In this document: piece by piece, positions 23,352 to 37,600 of the stretch
How the letters are laid out: the number at the start of each line of letters is the position of its first letter
Position numbering within the stretch: the first letter of the stretch is position 1
DNA from: Silene latifolia
Lineage: Eukaryota > Streptophyta > Magnoliopsida > Caryophyllales > Caryophyllaceae
Direction of reading: 5' to 3'
DNA: 64,000 bases
NCBI RefSeq assembly: GCF_048544455.1
Contig: NC_133536.1
Location: 41,722,152-41,786,151, forward strand
Made by a program: the position numbers and the translations under genes
Notes under the pieces: generated by a model
Told to the model about the DNA's origin: nothing
Database searches by the model: none
The model's input: only the letters and a program-made list of their open reading frames with translations

Positions 23352-24049
23352 TAAAAGGTACATGCAAAATAACTTAACTTCATATGGTCCTTATCGTTTT
23401 CAAAAATAACATGAAGATTGTGTATTAGTGTAAGAACATATGGAAAAAATCGTGAAGATGTATAGGTCTTACGCAATACGATACTTATTTTGCACGTGTA
23501 CCTTTTAATTTTAATTTTTTGGATCATGTATATTGTGATTATTGGTAAATAATAAGGATGTTAGTGGGACGGGTACAATGGGTGTCGTAGTACTCTCGCC
23601 ACCGTTGGGGTTTGTATGGGTAGAACATTCGCGGAGCGGGTACGAGTAAAAAAATTCCATTAGTGATGGGTGATGGGTCGTGGAACGGGGGTAGAGTTTG
23701 CGGCATACCCACCTAATATCCGCCTACACACAAAATATATTTTATGGTTTCATTATTTAAGAATTTTGCTAATTATTTTTTAATAAATGATTTTTAAAAC
23801 TTACGGAACTGGATTAAATCGCTTACATTCGAAGTTATCATTGATATGAAATAAAATATGAGTATAAGCACATTGGCTTATGAGTTACAAATGCTTGGGT
23901 TAAGATATGAAACACGGACATAAATTAGTTTTCACTCATTATTATACCAATTATATATCATTTGGTCTGATTGTTAGGAGTATTATAAATGTTAAATATC
24001 TATTCAATATTGTATTTTAATTTGTATGTGTAAGATGTACATTCATACT

Positions 24050-25393
24050 TGTAACACTCCCTCATACCAAGGCGCCTTACCAGGACCACCCTACTATGAA
24101 AGTGCGTTACCATCTCGGTTTCCCGAGGTTAGTATATACCAAAGCGTCTGAATTGAGCATTATTATTAATGTAATGTGAAAAGCAAAGTTTACAAGATCC
24201 AAAACCAAATACTGTCTAACGAAATACAACTTCAAAGTCTTAACATTAAAGGAAAACTCGCTAAGACTCAGACGGTGATGCTATGACTCGTGGTGGCAAA
24301 TCTCCCAAGATAATCCCCAAGCTCTCACTAGCAAAACCTGTCAAGCCTGCTCACCATCCCCGAATGGATCACCGCAGATTCCACAAACAACAACGGGGTC
24401 AGTATTATTCAACTAATAAGACAAACAAATGCAATAATCGTCTGATCATCACCAATTCCCAATCATCCAAGCTCACATAGTAACCGACTACACACCAAAG
24501 TGTGTAGCCCCGCCATTACCCATCGCAACAGGTAATCCTCGCCGCCAATGGGTGACCGCAGCCGATCCCACCTAATCCAGCTCCTCAACGAGCGACAACG
24601 ATCCCTGTCCCTTAATGTGCACATCCCCTCCCGTGGCGGGTTCCACGGAGGGCGAACAAGGGTGTGAAGCCACTCCCGCAAGTGACTCCACCACAATCAC
24701 AATCACATGACATCACAAATCATCTCAATCCCCTCACACCAACACTCACACAACAATCTCCATACTACGATGATCAACAGACAACGATAATTACAACAAC
24801 ATGTCATGTAAAGCACAAGAAACCGAGTAGGAAACCCTACCTTAGCAATCAACAACGCAGATGCAACACGAACAATAAAAAAGGCTCCTCTACGAAGTCT
24901 TCTCCTATACAACGATCATGCAACACGATTACACTTTGTACAATTCCCAAAATCTTCTTCTCATATAAATGTACAAAGAACTCACAAAAGTACAAATAAT
25001 CACGAAGATAGAACTTACCAACAATTAACGAGAACTTATACGCAAGAACCACGACGATTATCCACACAACGACGTTACGAAATGCTTAAGAGAAGGATTA
25101 GGGAATGATTTGGGTGTGATTAGGGTAACGTAGAAATGATAAAGCTTTTGAAATGATATTAGAAACTGACGCGGTTGTATAAAATACCCTAAACATTCCC
25201 TAATCAAACCGTCGAAATAACACTCCGCCAAACCGGACACTCGGTCGAGTAAGTGCATACTCGGCCGAGTGTCCAATACTCTACGAGTATTCACTATACT
25301 CGCGAGAACCAAAATAACACATAACCGAGCACTACTCGGCCGAGTAGGCTCTACTCGGTCGAGTAGTCACCAAGGAAAATCCGTAGTGTTACA
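24050..25393 (-). mobile_element. Ty3 LTR, array unit 1
   Basis: It starts TGTAACAC and ends GTGTTACA on either strand. It is preceded by ATACT (24,045-24,049), the same target sequence as the complete element. The short open frames seen here recur in all LTR copies and have no protein features. Confidence 0.85.
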
Positions 25394-25618
25394 ATCTTTC
25401 CCCCTAAAAAGAACTTCGTCCCGAAGTTCACACTCTACTATACAAGCAAGCACAACACTACGTCACAAGACTATACCAATTACATAAGACAACTCCAAGG
25501 AACTATACAAGCACCAAAACAAGTTACCACAAAATCATTTCCCGACTCGAACCAAACAAAGAAAAACAAAACCAAAACACCATCGCGACCATCTCCTACC
25601 CCCTTAAAAAGACAACGG

Positions 25619-26560
25619 TTACGTCCCCGTAACCAAACATACCTGATAAAAAAGGTTAGGAAAACGTTCTCGCATAGCTTCCTCGGGTTCCCATGTGGCT
25701 TCCTCCACATTATGATTAGACCAAAGGACCTTGAGTAAGACCGTCTCACCATTCCGGTCTTACGAACCTTGCGATCAAGAATCTCCTTAGGAATCTCGGC
25801 ATAGGACAAGGATTCATCAAGTTCGATGTTCTCCATCTCGAGGATGTGCGACGGATCACTCACATATTTTCGGAGTTGAGACACATGAAAAACATTGTGC
25901 ACTCTATCCAAAGCTGGTGGTAAAGCTAACTCCGTAGGCTACCTCGCCAACACGGTCCAAAATTTCATAAGGACCTATAAACTTTTGGCTTAGCTTACCC
26001 TTTTTCCCAAACCTCATAACACCTCGCATAGGTGACACTTTCAAAAGCACCTTGTCACCTACCGCAAACTCAATGTCCCCTGCGGTGTAAGTCGGCGTAG
26101 CTCTTCCGCGATCTTGAGTGCTCTCATCTTTTGGCGAATCAACTGGATTTGTTCAACCATATCTTGAACCAATTGTGGCCCTAAAACCATCAAGTCGGAA
26201 CTATCATCCCAACAAACTGGACTTCGGCACTTTCGGCCATACAAAGCTTCAAAAGGTGCCATCCCAATGCTTGTATGATAACTATTATTGTATGAAAACT
26301 CGATCAAATCAAGTCTGTCTTCCCAACTGCCCCCAAAGTCCATAACATATGCCCTTAGCATGTCTTCTAAGGTCTTGATGGTCCGTTAAATCGACCATCG
26401 GTTGCGGATGAAAAGTTGTACTCATTTTCAACGTTGTACCCATCAACTCTTGCAGTTCTTGCCAAAACTTTGATATGAACCTCGCATCGCGATCAGATCT
26501 ATATAAAACTATAATACAAAAACCACTACACATCATCCTGTACACATGTCGCTCTCTCAT
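25619..26560 (-). pseudogene. Fusion ORF relic, unit 1 (Helitron leader + integrase/chromodomain)
   Basis: It starts in Helitron-derived sequence ([10 protein letters not shown]) and enters integrase at SDRDARF in frame, but the frame breaks after the FHP motif and again downstream. Breaks lie at places where unit 5 has CTG or CCG, so some may be base-calling errors. Confidence 0.7.
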
Positions 26561-29500
26561 TAAAAAATTTCCCGCCTAACTACAAACCTATGAAATTTAC
26601 CCTAAAATATGTCTAAACTGACATTCTTTTTACTAAACTATAATTTGGGTATTATTTATGTCCAAATACTTTCCTTAATTTACACGTCTAATTAAAGTGT
26701 GCTATGGGCTCAATTAATTTATCTTATGATAATTGCCAAAAATAAACCATTATAATCTATTAACACTTGTCTTTTAATTATAGTCCATATTATAATTACC
26801 AAAAAATAATCTATTAACACTATCAAATAATACTAGCCTTTTGATTTACCTTTAAAAAAAAAGATGTATTATAAAATACACTTAAATTTTTTACAATCGT
26901 CTATTTTTTTGGTTAATACGTTACTTTTAACCTTAAACCAGTGATTAATTTTACAATTACTCAAATGCTCCTTAAAAAACCATTTTTTTATACAACAAAC
27001 ATGTATTACGAGAAACTAAAACTATTTATTGTAATGATTTTATCATAATTTAATAACGTAAAAAATCGTTTTATACAAGATTTATTATTTTTATATTAGA
27101 AAATTATAAACTTTTCATAAATGAGTTTCTAATTTCACAAATTTTTAGTTAAGACCGTCTTAATTTAAGACAACACTCATAACTGATTAAAATAAGACAA
27201 AATAAACGATGAGATGTGAAAGGTCTTAATTTAAGACGGTCTTAAGGGCAATAGCAATGGGGATAAAGAAAAAGTTTCATATCTTATAAGGAGCTCCTTA
27301 GCCATTGATCTACATACATAATAAGAAGCTCCTTATATGAAACCAGTTTCTAAAGTAAAAAATCGGTTTTCAAAAGAATTAAAATTAAAAGGTACATGCA
27401 AAATAACTTAACTTCATATGGTCCTTATCGTTTTCAAAAATAACATGAAGATTGTGTATTAGTGTAAGAACATATGGAAAAAATCGTGAAGATGTATAGG
27501 TCTTACGCAATACGATACTTATTTTGCACGTGTACCTTTTAATTTTAATTTTTTGGATCATGTATATTGTGATTATTGGTAAATAATAAGGATGTTAGTG
27601 GGACGGGTACAATGGGTGTCGTAGTACTCTCGCCACCGTTGGGGTTTGTATGGGTAGAACATTCGCGGAGCGGGTACGAGTAAAAAAATTCCATTAGTGA
27701 TGGGTGATGGGTCGTGGAACGGGGGTAGAGTTTGCGGCATACCCACCTAATATCCGCCTACACACAAAATATATTTTATGGTTTCATTATTTAAGAATTT
27801 TGCTAATTATTTTTTAATAAATGATTTTTAAAACTTACGGAACTGGATTAAATCGCTTACATTCGAAGTTATCATTGATATGAAATAAAATATGAGTATA
27901 AGCACATTGGCTTATGAGTTACAAATGCTTGGGTTAAGATATGAAACACGGACATAAATTAGTTTTCACTCATTATTATACCAATTATATATCATTTGGT
28001 CTGATTGTTAGGAGTATTATAAATGTTAAATATCTATTCAATATTGTATTTTAATTTGTATGTGTAAGATGTACATTCATACTTGTAACACTCCCTCATA
28101 CCAAGGTGCCTTACCAGGACCACCCTACTATGAAAGTGCGTTACCATCTCGGTTTCCCGAGGTTAGTATATACCAAAGCGTCTGAATTGAGCATTATTAT
28201 TAAAGTAATGTGAAAAGCAAAGTTTACAAGATCCAAAACCAAATACTGTCTAACGAAATACAACTTCAAAGTCTTAACATTAAAGGAAAACTCGCTAAGA
28301 CTCAGACGGTGATGCTATGACTCGTGGTGGCAAATCTCCCAAGATAATCCCCAAGCTCTCACTAGCAAAACCTGTCAAGCCTGCTCACCATCCCCGAATG
28401 GATCACCGCAGATTCCACAAACAACAACGGGGTCAGTATTATTCAACTAATAAGACAAACAAATGTAATAATCGTCTGATCATCACCAATTCCCAATCAT
28501 CCAAGCTCACATAGTAACCGACTACACACCAAAGTGTGTAGCCCTGCCAGATTACCCATCGCAACAGGTAATCCTCGCCGCCAGTGGGTGACCGCAGCCG
28601 ATCCCACCTAATCCAGCTCCTCAACGAGCGACAACGATCCCTGTCCCTTAATGTGCACATCCCCTCCCGTGGCGGGTTCCACGGAGGGCGAACTAGGGTG
28701 TGAAGCCACTCCCGCAAGTGACTCCACCACAATCACAATCACATGACATCACAGTCATCTCAATCCCCTCACACCAACATTGTCACAACAATCTCCATAC
28801 TACGATGATCAACAGACAACGATAATTACAACAACATGTCATGTAAAGCACAGTAAACTGAGTAGGGAAACCCTACCTTAGCAATCAACAGCAGTATGCA
28901 ACACGAACAATAAAAAAGGCTCCTCTACGAAGTCTTCTCCTATACAACGATCATGCAACACGATTACACTTTGTACAATTCCCAAAATCTTCTTCTCATA
29001 TAAATGTACAGTAACTCACAAAAGTAGAAATAATCACGAAGATAGAACTTACCAACAGTGCAACGAGAACTTATACGCAAGAACCACGACGATTATCCAC
29101 ACAACGACGTTACGAAATGCTTAAGAGAAGGATTAGGGAATGATTTGGGTGTGATTAGGGTAACGTAGAAATGATAAAGCTTTTGAAATGATATTAGAAA
29201 ATGACGCGGTTGTATAAAATAACCTAAACATTCCCTAATCAAACCGTCGAAATAACACTCCGCCAAACCGGACACTCGGTCGAGTAAGTGCATACTCGGC
29301 CGAGTGTCCAATACTCTCGACGAGTATTCACTATACTCGCGAAACCAAAATAACACATAACCAGAGCACTACTCGGCCGAGTAGGCTCTACTCGGTCGAG
29401 TAGTCACCAAGGAAAATCCGTAGTGTTACAATCTTTCCCCCTAAAAAGAACTTCGTCCCGAAGTTCACACTCTACTATACAAGCAAGCACAACACTACGT

Positions 29501-30537
29501 CACAAGACTATACCAATTACATAAGACAACTCCAAGGAACTATACAAGCACCAAAACAAGTTACCACAAAATCATTTCCCGACTCGAACCAAACAAAGAA
29601 AAACAAAACCAAAACACCATCGCGACCATCTCCTACCCCCCTAAAAAGACAACGGTTACGTCCCCGTAACCAAACATACCTGATCAAAAAGGTTAGGAAA
29701 ACGTTCTCGCATAGCTTCCTCAGGTTCCCATGTGGCTTCCTCCACATTATGATTAGACCAAAGGACCTTGAGTAAGACCGTCTCACCATTCCGGGTGTTA
29801 CGAACCTTGCGATCAAGAATCTCCTTAGGAATCTCGGCATAGGACAAGGATTCATCAAGTTCGATGTTCTCCATCTCGAGGATGTGCGACGGATCACTCA
29901 CATATTTCCGGAGTTGAGACACATGAAAAACATTATGCACTCTATCCAAAGCTGGTGGTAAAGCTAACCTGTAGGCTACCTCGCCAACACGGTCCAAAAT
30001 TTCATAAGGACCTATAAACTTTTGGCTTAGCTTACCCTTTTTCCCAAACCTCATAACACCTCGCATAGGTGACACTTTCAAAAGCACCTTGTCACCTACC
30101 GCAAACTCAATGTCCCTGCGGTGTAAGTCGGCGTAGCTCTTCTGGCGATCTTGAGCTGCTCTCATCTTTTGGCGAATCAACTGGATTTGTTCAACCATAT
30201 CTTGAACCAATTGTGGCCCTAAAACCACTGCGTCGGAACTATCATCCCAACAAACTGGACTTCGGCACTTTCGGCCATACAAAGCTTCAAAAGGTGCCAT
30301 CCCAATGCTTGTATGATAACTATTATTGTATGAAAACTCGATCAAATCAAGTCTGTCTTCCCAACTGCCCCCAAAGTCCATAACACATGCCCTTAGCATG
30401 TCTTCTAAGGTCTTGATGGTCCGTTAAATGTCCGACCATCGGTTGGATGAAAAGTCAGTACTCATTTTCAACGTTGTACCCATCAACTCTTGCAGTTCTT
30501 GCCAAAACTTTGATATGAACCTCGCATCGCGATCAGA
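26498..30537. repeat. Array unit 2
   Basis: This is a full-length unit of 4040 bp. It begins with the TCTATATAAAACTA tip shared by units 2-6. It shares with unit 1 the GTACATGCAAAATAA form of an internal MITE end, where units 3-6 have GTACACGTGCAAAATAA. Confidence 0.9.
28084..29430 (-). mobile_element. Ty3 LTR, array unit 2
   Basis: Complete LTR with TGTAACAC...GTGTTACA ends, preceded by ATACT. Confidence 0.85.
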
Positions 30538-30600
30538 TCTATATAAAACTATAATACAAAAACCACTACACATCATCCTGTACACATGTCGCTCTCTCAT
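29656..30600 (-). pseudogene. Fusion ORF, unit 2, one frame break
   Basis: The downstream 247 codons (29,656-30,399) are open from the rear of the integrase core through the chromodomain. The link to the Helitron-derived start is broken around 30,420-30,460, where the sequence differs from unit 5 at CTG and CCG positions. Confidence 0.75.
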
Positions 30601-31415
30601 TAAAAAATTTCCCGCCTAACTACAAACCTATGAAATTTACCCTAAAATATGTCTAAACTGACATTCTTTTTACTAAACTATAATTTGGGTATTATTTATG
30701 TCCAAATACTTTCCTTAATTTACACGTCTAATTAAAGTGTGCTATGGGCTCAATTAATTTATCTTATGATAATTGCCAAAAATAAACCATTATAATCTAT
30801 TAACACTTGCTGTTTAATTATAGCCCATATTATAATTACCAAAAAATAATCTATTAACACTATCAAATAATACTAGCCTTTTGATTTACCTTTAAAAAAA
30901 AGATGTATTATAAAATACACTTAAATTTTTTACAATCGTCTATTTTTTTGGTTAATACGTTACTTTTAACCTTAAACCAGTGATTAATTTCACAATTACT
31001 CAAATGCTCCTTAAAAAACCATTTTTTTATACAACAAACATGTATTACGAGAAACTAAAACTATTTATTGTAATGATTTTATCATAATTTAATAACGTAA
31101 AAAATCGTTTTATACAAGATTTATTATTTTTATATTAGAAAATTATAAACTTTTCATAAATGAGTTTCTAATTTCACAAATTTTTAGTTAAGACCGTCTT
31201 AATTTAAGACAACACTCATAATCGATTAAAATAAGACAAAATAAACGATGAGATGTGAAAGGTCTTAATTTAAGACGGTCTTAAGGGCAATAGCAATGGG
31301 GATAAAGAAAAAGTTTCATATCTTATAAGGAGCTCCTTAGCCATTGATCTACATACATAATAAGAAGCTCCTTATATGAAACCAGTTTCTAAAGTAAAAA
31401 ATCGGTTTTCAAAAG

Positions 31416-31597
31416 AATTAAAATTAAAAGGTACACGTGCAAAATAACTTAACTTCATATGGTCCTTATCGTTTTCAAAAATAACATGAAGATTGTGTAT
31501 TAGTGTAAGAACATATGGAAAAAATCGTGAAGATGTATAGGTCTTACGCAATACGATACTTATTTTGCACGTGTACCTTTTAATTTTAATTTTTTGG
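31416..31597. mobile_element. MITE with long inverted repeats, present in every unit
   Basis: The arms AAAATTAAAAGGTACACGTG and their complement are perfect over about 28 bases and are separated by about 125 bases. Units 1 and 2 have lost CG in the left arm. The unit-1 copy is broken by the SINE at 23,206-23,351. Confidence 0.65.
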
Positions 31598-32124
31598 ATC
31601 ATGTATATTGTGATTATTGGTAAATAATAAGGATGTTAGTGGGACGGGTACAATGGGTGTCGTAGTACTCTCGCCACCGTCGGGGTTTGTATGGGTAGAA
31701 CATTCGCGGAGCGGGTACGAGTAAAAAAATTCCATTAGTGATGGGTGATGGGTCGTGGAACGGGGGTAGAGTTTGCGGCATACCCACCTAATATCCGCCT
31801 ACACACAAAATATATTTTATGGTTTCATTATTTAAGAATTTTGCTAATTATTTTTTAATAAATGATTTTTAAAACTTACGAACTCGGATTAAATCGCTTA
31901 CATTCGAAGTTATCATTGATATGAAATAAAATATGAGTATAAGCACATTGGCTTATGAGTTACAAATGCTTGGGTTAAGATATGAAACACGGACATAAAT
32001 TAGTTTTCACTCATTATTATACCAATTATATATCATTTGGTCTGATTGTTAGGAGTATTATAAATGTTAAATATCTATTCAATATTGTATTTTAATTTGT
32101 ATGTGTAAGATGTACATTCATACT

Positions 32125-33466
32125 TGTAACACCCCCTCATACCAAGGTGCCTTACCAGGACCACCCTACCATGAAAGTGCGTTACCATCTCGGTTTCCCG
32201 AGGTTAGTATATACCAAAGCGTCTGAATTGAGCATTATTATTAAAGTAATGTGAAAAGCAAAGTTTACAAGATCCAAAACCAAATACTGTCTAACGAAAT
32301 ACAACTTCAAAGTCTTAACATTAAAGGAAAACTCGCTAAGACTTAGACGGTGATGCTATGACTCGTGGTGGCAAATCTCCCAAGATAATCCCCAAGCTCT
32401 CACTAGCAAAACCTCACAAGCCCGCTCACCATCCCCGAATGGATCACCGCAGATTCCACAAACAACAACGGGGTCGATTATTCAACTAATAAGACAAACA
32501 AATGTAATAATCGTCTGATCATCACCAATTCCCAATCATCCAAGCTCACATAGTAACCGACTACACACCAAAGTGTGTAGCCCCGCCAGATTACCCATCG
32601 CAATGTAATCCTCGCCGCCGATGGTGACCGCAGCCGATCCCACCTAATCCAGCTCCTCAACGAGCGACAACGATCCCTGTCCCTTAATGTGCACATCCCC
32701 TCCCGTGGCGGGTTCCACGGAGGGCGAACTAGGGTGTGAAGCCACTCCCGCAAGTGACTCCACCACAATCACAATCACATGACATCACAATCATCTCAAT
32801 CCCCTCACACCAACACTGTCACAACAATCTCCATACTACGATGATCAACAGACAACGATAATTACAACAACATGTCATGTAAAGCACAGTAAACTGAGTA
32901 GGGAAACCCTACCTTAGCAATCAACAGCAGTATGCAACACGAACAATAAAAAAGGCTCCTCTACGAAGTCTTCTCCTATACAACGATCATGCAACACGAT
33001 TACACTTTGTACAATTCCCAAAATCTTCTTCTCATATAAATGTACAGTAACTCACAAAAGTACAAATAATCACGAAGATAGAACTTACCAACAGTGCAAC
33101 GAGAACTTATACGCAAGAACCACGACGATTATCCACACAACGACGTTACGAAATGCTTAAGAGAAGGATTAGGGAATGATTTGGGTGTGATTAGGGTAAC
33201 GTAGAAATGATAAAGCTTTTGAAATGATATTAGAAACTGACGCGGTTGTATAAAATACCCTAAACATTCCCTAATCAAACCGTCGAAATAACACTCCGCC
33301 AAACCGGACACTCGGTCGAGTAAGTGCATACTCGGCCGAGTGTCCAATACTCGGTCGAGTATTCACTATACTCGGCAGAACCAAAATAACACATAACCAG
33401 AGCACTACTCGGCCGAGTAGGCTCTACTCGGTCGAGTAGTCACCAAGGAAAATCCGTAGTGTTACA
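32125..33466 (-). mobile_element. Ty3 LTR, array unit 3
   Basis: Complete LTR preceded by ATACT and followed by the polypurine tract and pol 3' end. Confidence 0.85.
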
Positions 33467-33691
33467 ATCTTTCCCCCTAAAAAGAACTTCGTCCCGAAGT
33501 TCACACTCTACTATACAAGCAAGCACAACACTACGTCACAAGACTATACCAATTACATAAGACAACTCCAAGGAACTATACAAGCACCAAAACAAGTTAC
33601 CACAAAATCATTTCCCGACTCGAACCAAACAAAGAAAAACAAAACCAAAACACCATCGCGACCATCTCCTACCCCCCTAAAAAGACAACGG

Positions 33692-34634
33692 TTACGTCCC
33701 CGTAACCAAACATACCTGATCAAAAAGGTTAGGAAAACGTTCTCGCATAGCTTCCTCAGGTTCCCATGTGGCTTCCTCCACATTATGATTAGACCAAAGG
33801 ACCTTGAGTAAGACCGTCTCACCATTCCGGGTGTTACGAACCTTGCGATCAAGAATCTCCTTAGGAATCTCGGCATAGGACAAGGATTCATCAAGTTCGA
33901 TGTTCTCCATCTCGAGGATGTGCGACGGATCACTCACATATTTCCGGAGTTGAGACACATGAAAAACATTATGCACTCTATCCAAAGCTGGTGGTAAAGC
34001 TAACCTGTAGGCTACCTCGCCAACACGGTCCAAAATTTCATAAGGACCTATAAACTTTTGGCTTAGCTTACCCTTTTTCCCAAACCTCATAACACCTCGC
34101 ATAGGTGACACTTTCAAAAGCACCTTGTCACCTACCGCAAACTCAATGTCCCTGCGGTGTAAGTCGGCGTAGCTCTTCTGGCGATCTTGAGCTGCTCTCA
34201 TCTTTTGGCGAATCAACTGGATTTGTTCAACCATATCTTGAACCAATTGTGGCCCTAAAACCACTGCGTCGGAACTATCATCCCAACAAACCGACTTCGG
34301 CACTTTCGGCCATACAAAGCTTCAAAAGGTGCCATCCCAATGCTTGTATGATAACTATTATTGTATGAAAACTCGATCAAATCAAGTCTGTCTTCCCAAC
34401 TGCCCCCAAAGTCCATAACACATGCCCTTAGCATGTCTTCTAAGGTCTTGATGGTCCGTTCTGCCGACCACCATCGGTTGCGGATGAAAAGTCACTCATT
34501 TTCAACGTTGTACCCATCAACTCTTGCAGTTCTTGCCAAAACTTTGATATGAACCTCGCATCGCGATCAGATCTATATAAAACTATAATACAAAAACCAC
34601 TACACATCATCCTGTACACATGTCGCTCTCTCAT
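33692..34634 (-). pseudogene. Fusion ORF relic, unit 3
   Basis: An open stretch of 203 codons covers the integrase C-terminus and chromodomain. The Helitron-derived start and first integrase motif are open at 34,440-34,634 in another frame. Breaks lie near 34,300 and 34,465-34,500. Confidence 0.7.
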
Positions 34635-37600
34635 TAAAAAATTTCCCGCCTAACTACAAACCTATGAAATTTACCCTAAAATATGTCTAAACTGACATTC
34701 TTTTTACTAAACTATAATTTGGGTATTATTTATGTCCAAATACTTTCCTTAATTTACACGTCTAATTAAAGTGTGCTATGGGCTCAATTAATTTATCTTA
34801 TGATAATTGCCAAAAATAAACCATTATAATCTATTAACACTTGCTGTTTAATTATAGCCCATATTATAATTACCAAAAAATAATCTATTAACACTATCAA
34901 ATAATACTAGCCTTTTGATTTACCTTTAAAAAAAAGATGTATTATAAAATACACTTAAATTTTTTACAATCGTCTATTTTTTTGGTTAATACGTTACTTT
35001 TAACCTTAAACCAGTGATTAATTTCACAATTACTCAAATGCTCCTTAAAAAACCATTTTTTTATACAACAAACATGTATTACGAGAAACTAAAACTATTT
35101 ATTGTAATGATTTTATCATAATTTAATAACGTAAAAAATCGTTTTATACAAGATTTATTATTTTTATATTAGAAAATTATAAACTTTTCATAAATGAGTT
35201 TCTAATTTCACAAATTTTTAGTTAAGACCGTCTTAATTTAAGACAACACTCATAACTGATTAAAATAAGACAAAATAAACGATGAGATGTGAAAGGTCTT
35301 AATTTAAGACGGTCTTAAGGGCAATAGCAATGGGGATAAAGAAAAAGTTTCATATCTTATAAGGAGCTCCTTAGCCATTGATCTACATACATAATAAGAA
35401 GCTCCTTATATGAAACCAGTTTCTAAAGTAAAAAATCGGTTTTCAAAAGAATTAAAATTAAAAGGTACACGTGCAAAATAACTTAACTTCATATGGTCCT
35501 TATCGTTTTCAAAAATAACATGAAGATTGTGTATTAGTGTAAGAACATATGGAAAAAATCGTGAAGATGTATAGGTCTTACGCAATACGATACTTATTTT
35601 GCACGTGTACCTTTTAATTTTAATTTTTTGGATCATGTATATTGTGATTATTGGTAAATAATAAGGATGTTAGTGGGACGGGTACAATGGGTGTCGTAGT
35701 ACTCTCGCCACCGTTGGGGTTTGTATGGGTAGAACATTCGCGGAGCGGGTACGAGTAAAAAAATTCCATTAGTGATGGGTGATGGGTCGTGGAACGGGGG
35801 TAGAGTTTGCGGCATACCCACCTAATATCCGCCTACACACAAAATATATTTTATGGTTTCATTATTTAAGAATTTTGCTAATTATTTTTTAATAAATGAT
35901 TTTTAAAACTTACGGAACTGGATTAAATCGCTTACATTCGAAGTTATCATTGATATGAAATAAAATATGAGTATAAGCACATTGGCTTATGAGTTACAAA
36001 TGCTTGGGTTAAGATATGAAACACGGACATAAATTAGTTTTCACTCATTATTATACCAATTATATATCATTTGGTCTGATTGTTAGGAGTATTATAAATG
36101 TTAAATATCTATTCAATATTGTATTTTAATTTGTATGTGTAAGATGTACATTCATACTTGTAACACCCCCTCATACCAAGGTGCCTTACCAGGACCACCC
36201 TACCATGAAAGTGCGTTACCATCTCGGTTTCCCGAGGTTAGTATATACCAAAGCGTCTGAATTGAGCATTATTATTAAAGTAATGTGAAAAGCAAAGTTT
36301 ACAAGATCCAAAACCAAATACTGTCTAACGAAATACAACTTCAAAGTCTTAACATTAAAGGAAAACTCGCTAAGACTTAGACGGTGATGCTATGACTCGT
36401 GGTGGCAAATCTCCCAAGATAATCCCCAAGCTCTCACTAGCAAAACTCGTCAAGCCCGCTCACCATCCCCGAATGGATCACCGCAGATTCCACAAACAAC
36501 AACGGGGTCGATTATTCAACTAATAAGACAAACAAATGTAATAATCGTCTGATCATCACCAATTCCCAATCATCCAAGCTCACATAGTAACCGACTACAC
36601 ACCAAAGTGTGTAGCCCTGCCAGATTACCCATCGCAACAGGTAATCCTCGCCGCCAGTGGGTGACCGCAGCCGATCCCACCTAATCCAGCTCCTCAACGA
36701 GCGACAACGATCCCTGTCCCTTAATGTGCACATCCCCTCCCGTGGCGGGTTCCACGGAGGGCGAACTAGGGTGTGAAGCCACTCCCGCAAGTGACTCCAC
36801 CACAATCACAATCACATGACATCACAGTCATCTCAATCCCCTCACACCAACACTGTCACAACAATCTCCATACTACGATGATCAACAGACAACGATAATT
36901 ACAACAACATGTCATGTAAAGCACAAGAACCGAGTAGGGAAACCCTACCTTAGCAATCAACAAAGAGATGCAACACGAACAATAAAAAAGGCTCCTCTAC
37001 GAAGTCTTCTCCTATACAACGATCATGCAACACGATTACACTTTGTACAATTTCCAAAATCTTCTTCTCATATAAATGTACAGTAACTCACAAAAGTACA
37101 AATAATCACGAAGATAGAACTTACCAACAGTGCAACGAGAACTTATACGCAAGAACCACGACGATTATCCACACAACGACGTTACGAAATGCTTAAGAGA
37201 AGGATTAGGGAATGATTTGGGTGTGATTAGGGTAACGTAGAAATGATAAAGCTTTTGAAATGATATTAGAAACTGACGCGGTTGTATAAAATACCCTAAA
37301 CATTCCCTAATCAAACCGTCGAAATAACACTCCGCCAAACCGGACACTCGGTCGAGTAAGTGCATACTCGGCCGAGTGTCCAATACTCGGTCGAGTATTC
37401 ACTATACTCGGCAGAACCAAAATAACACATAACCGAGCACTACTCGGCCGAGTAGGCTCTACTCGGTCGAGTAGTCACCAAGGAAAATCCGTAGTGTTAC
37501 AATCTTTCCCCCTAAAAAGAACTTCGTCCCGAAGTTCACACTCTACTATACAAGCAAGCACAACACTACGTCACAAGACTATACCAATTACATAAGACAA

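Larger units (their letters stand above)
22578..26497. repeat. Array unit 1 (divergent left tip, SINE insertion)
   Basis: Compared with units 2-5 the first 93 bases are replaced by a different Helitron 5' tip of about 33 bases, and about 198 bases are deleted near 22,631. It also carries a SINE at 23,206-23,351. Its LTR shares variants with unit 2 (ACACTCCCTCAT), while later units read ACACCCCCTCAT. Confidence 0.85.
30538..34571. repeat. Array unit 3
   Basis: Unit of 4034 bp with the same order as unit 2. It has small differences from its neighbours, mostly at CTG/CAG words. Confidence 0.9.

Noticed and set aside
23154..23363. Minus-strand 69-codon frame
   Set aside because: It spans the SINE and flanking MITE arm; no protein-like features.
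24283..24480. Small open frame starting MTRGGKSPK, repeated in several LTR copies
   Set aside because: Conservation is explained by the LTR being repeated. It lies in LTR sequence, opposite to the element's sense, and has no recognisable domain.
24463..24696. Open frame MWWSHLREWL... in each LTR
   Set aside because: It is in LTR sequence, its length varies between copies through frame changes, and it shows no sign of coding selection.
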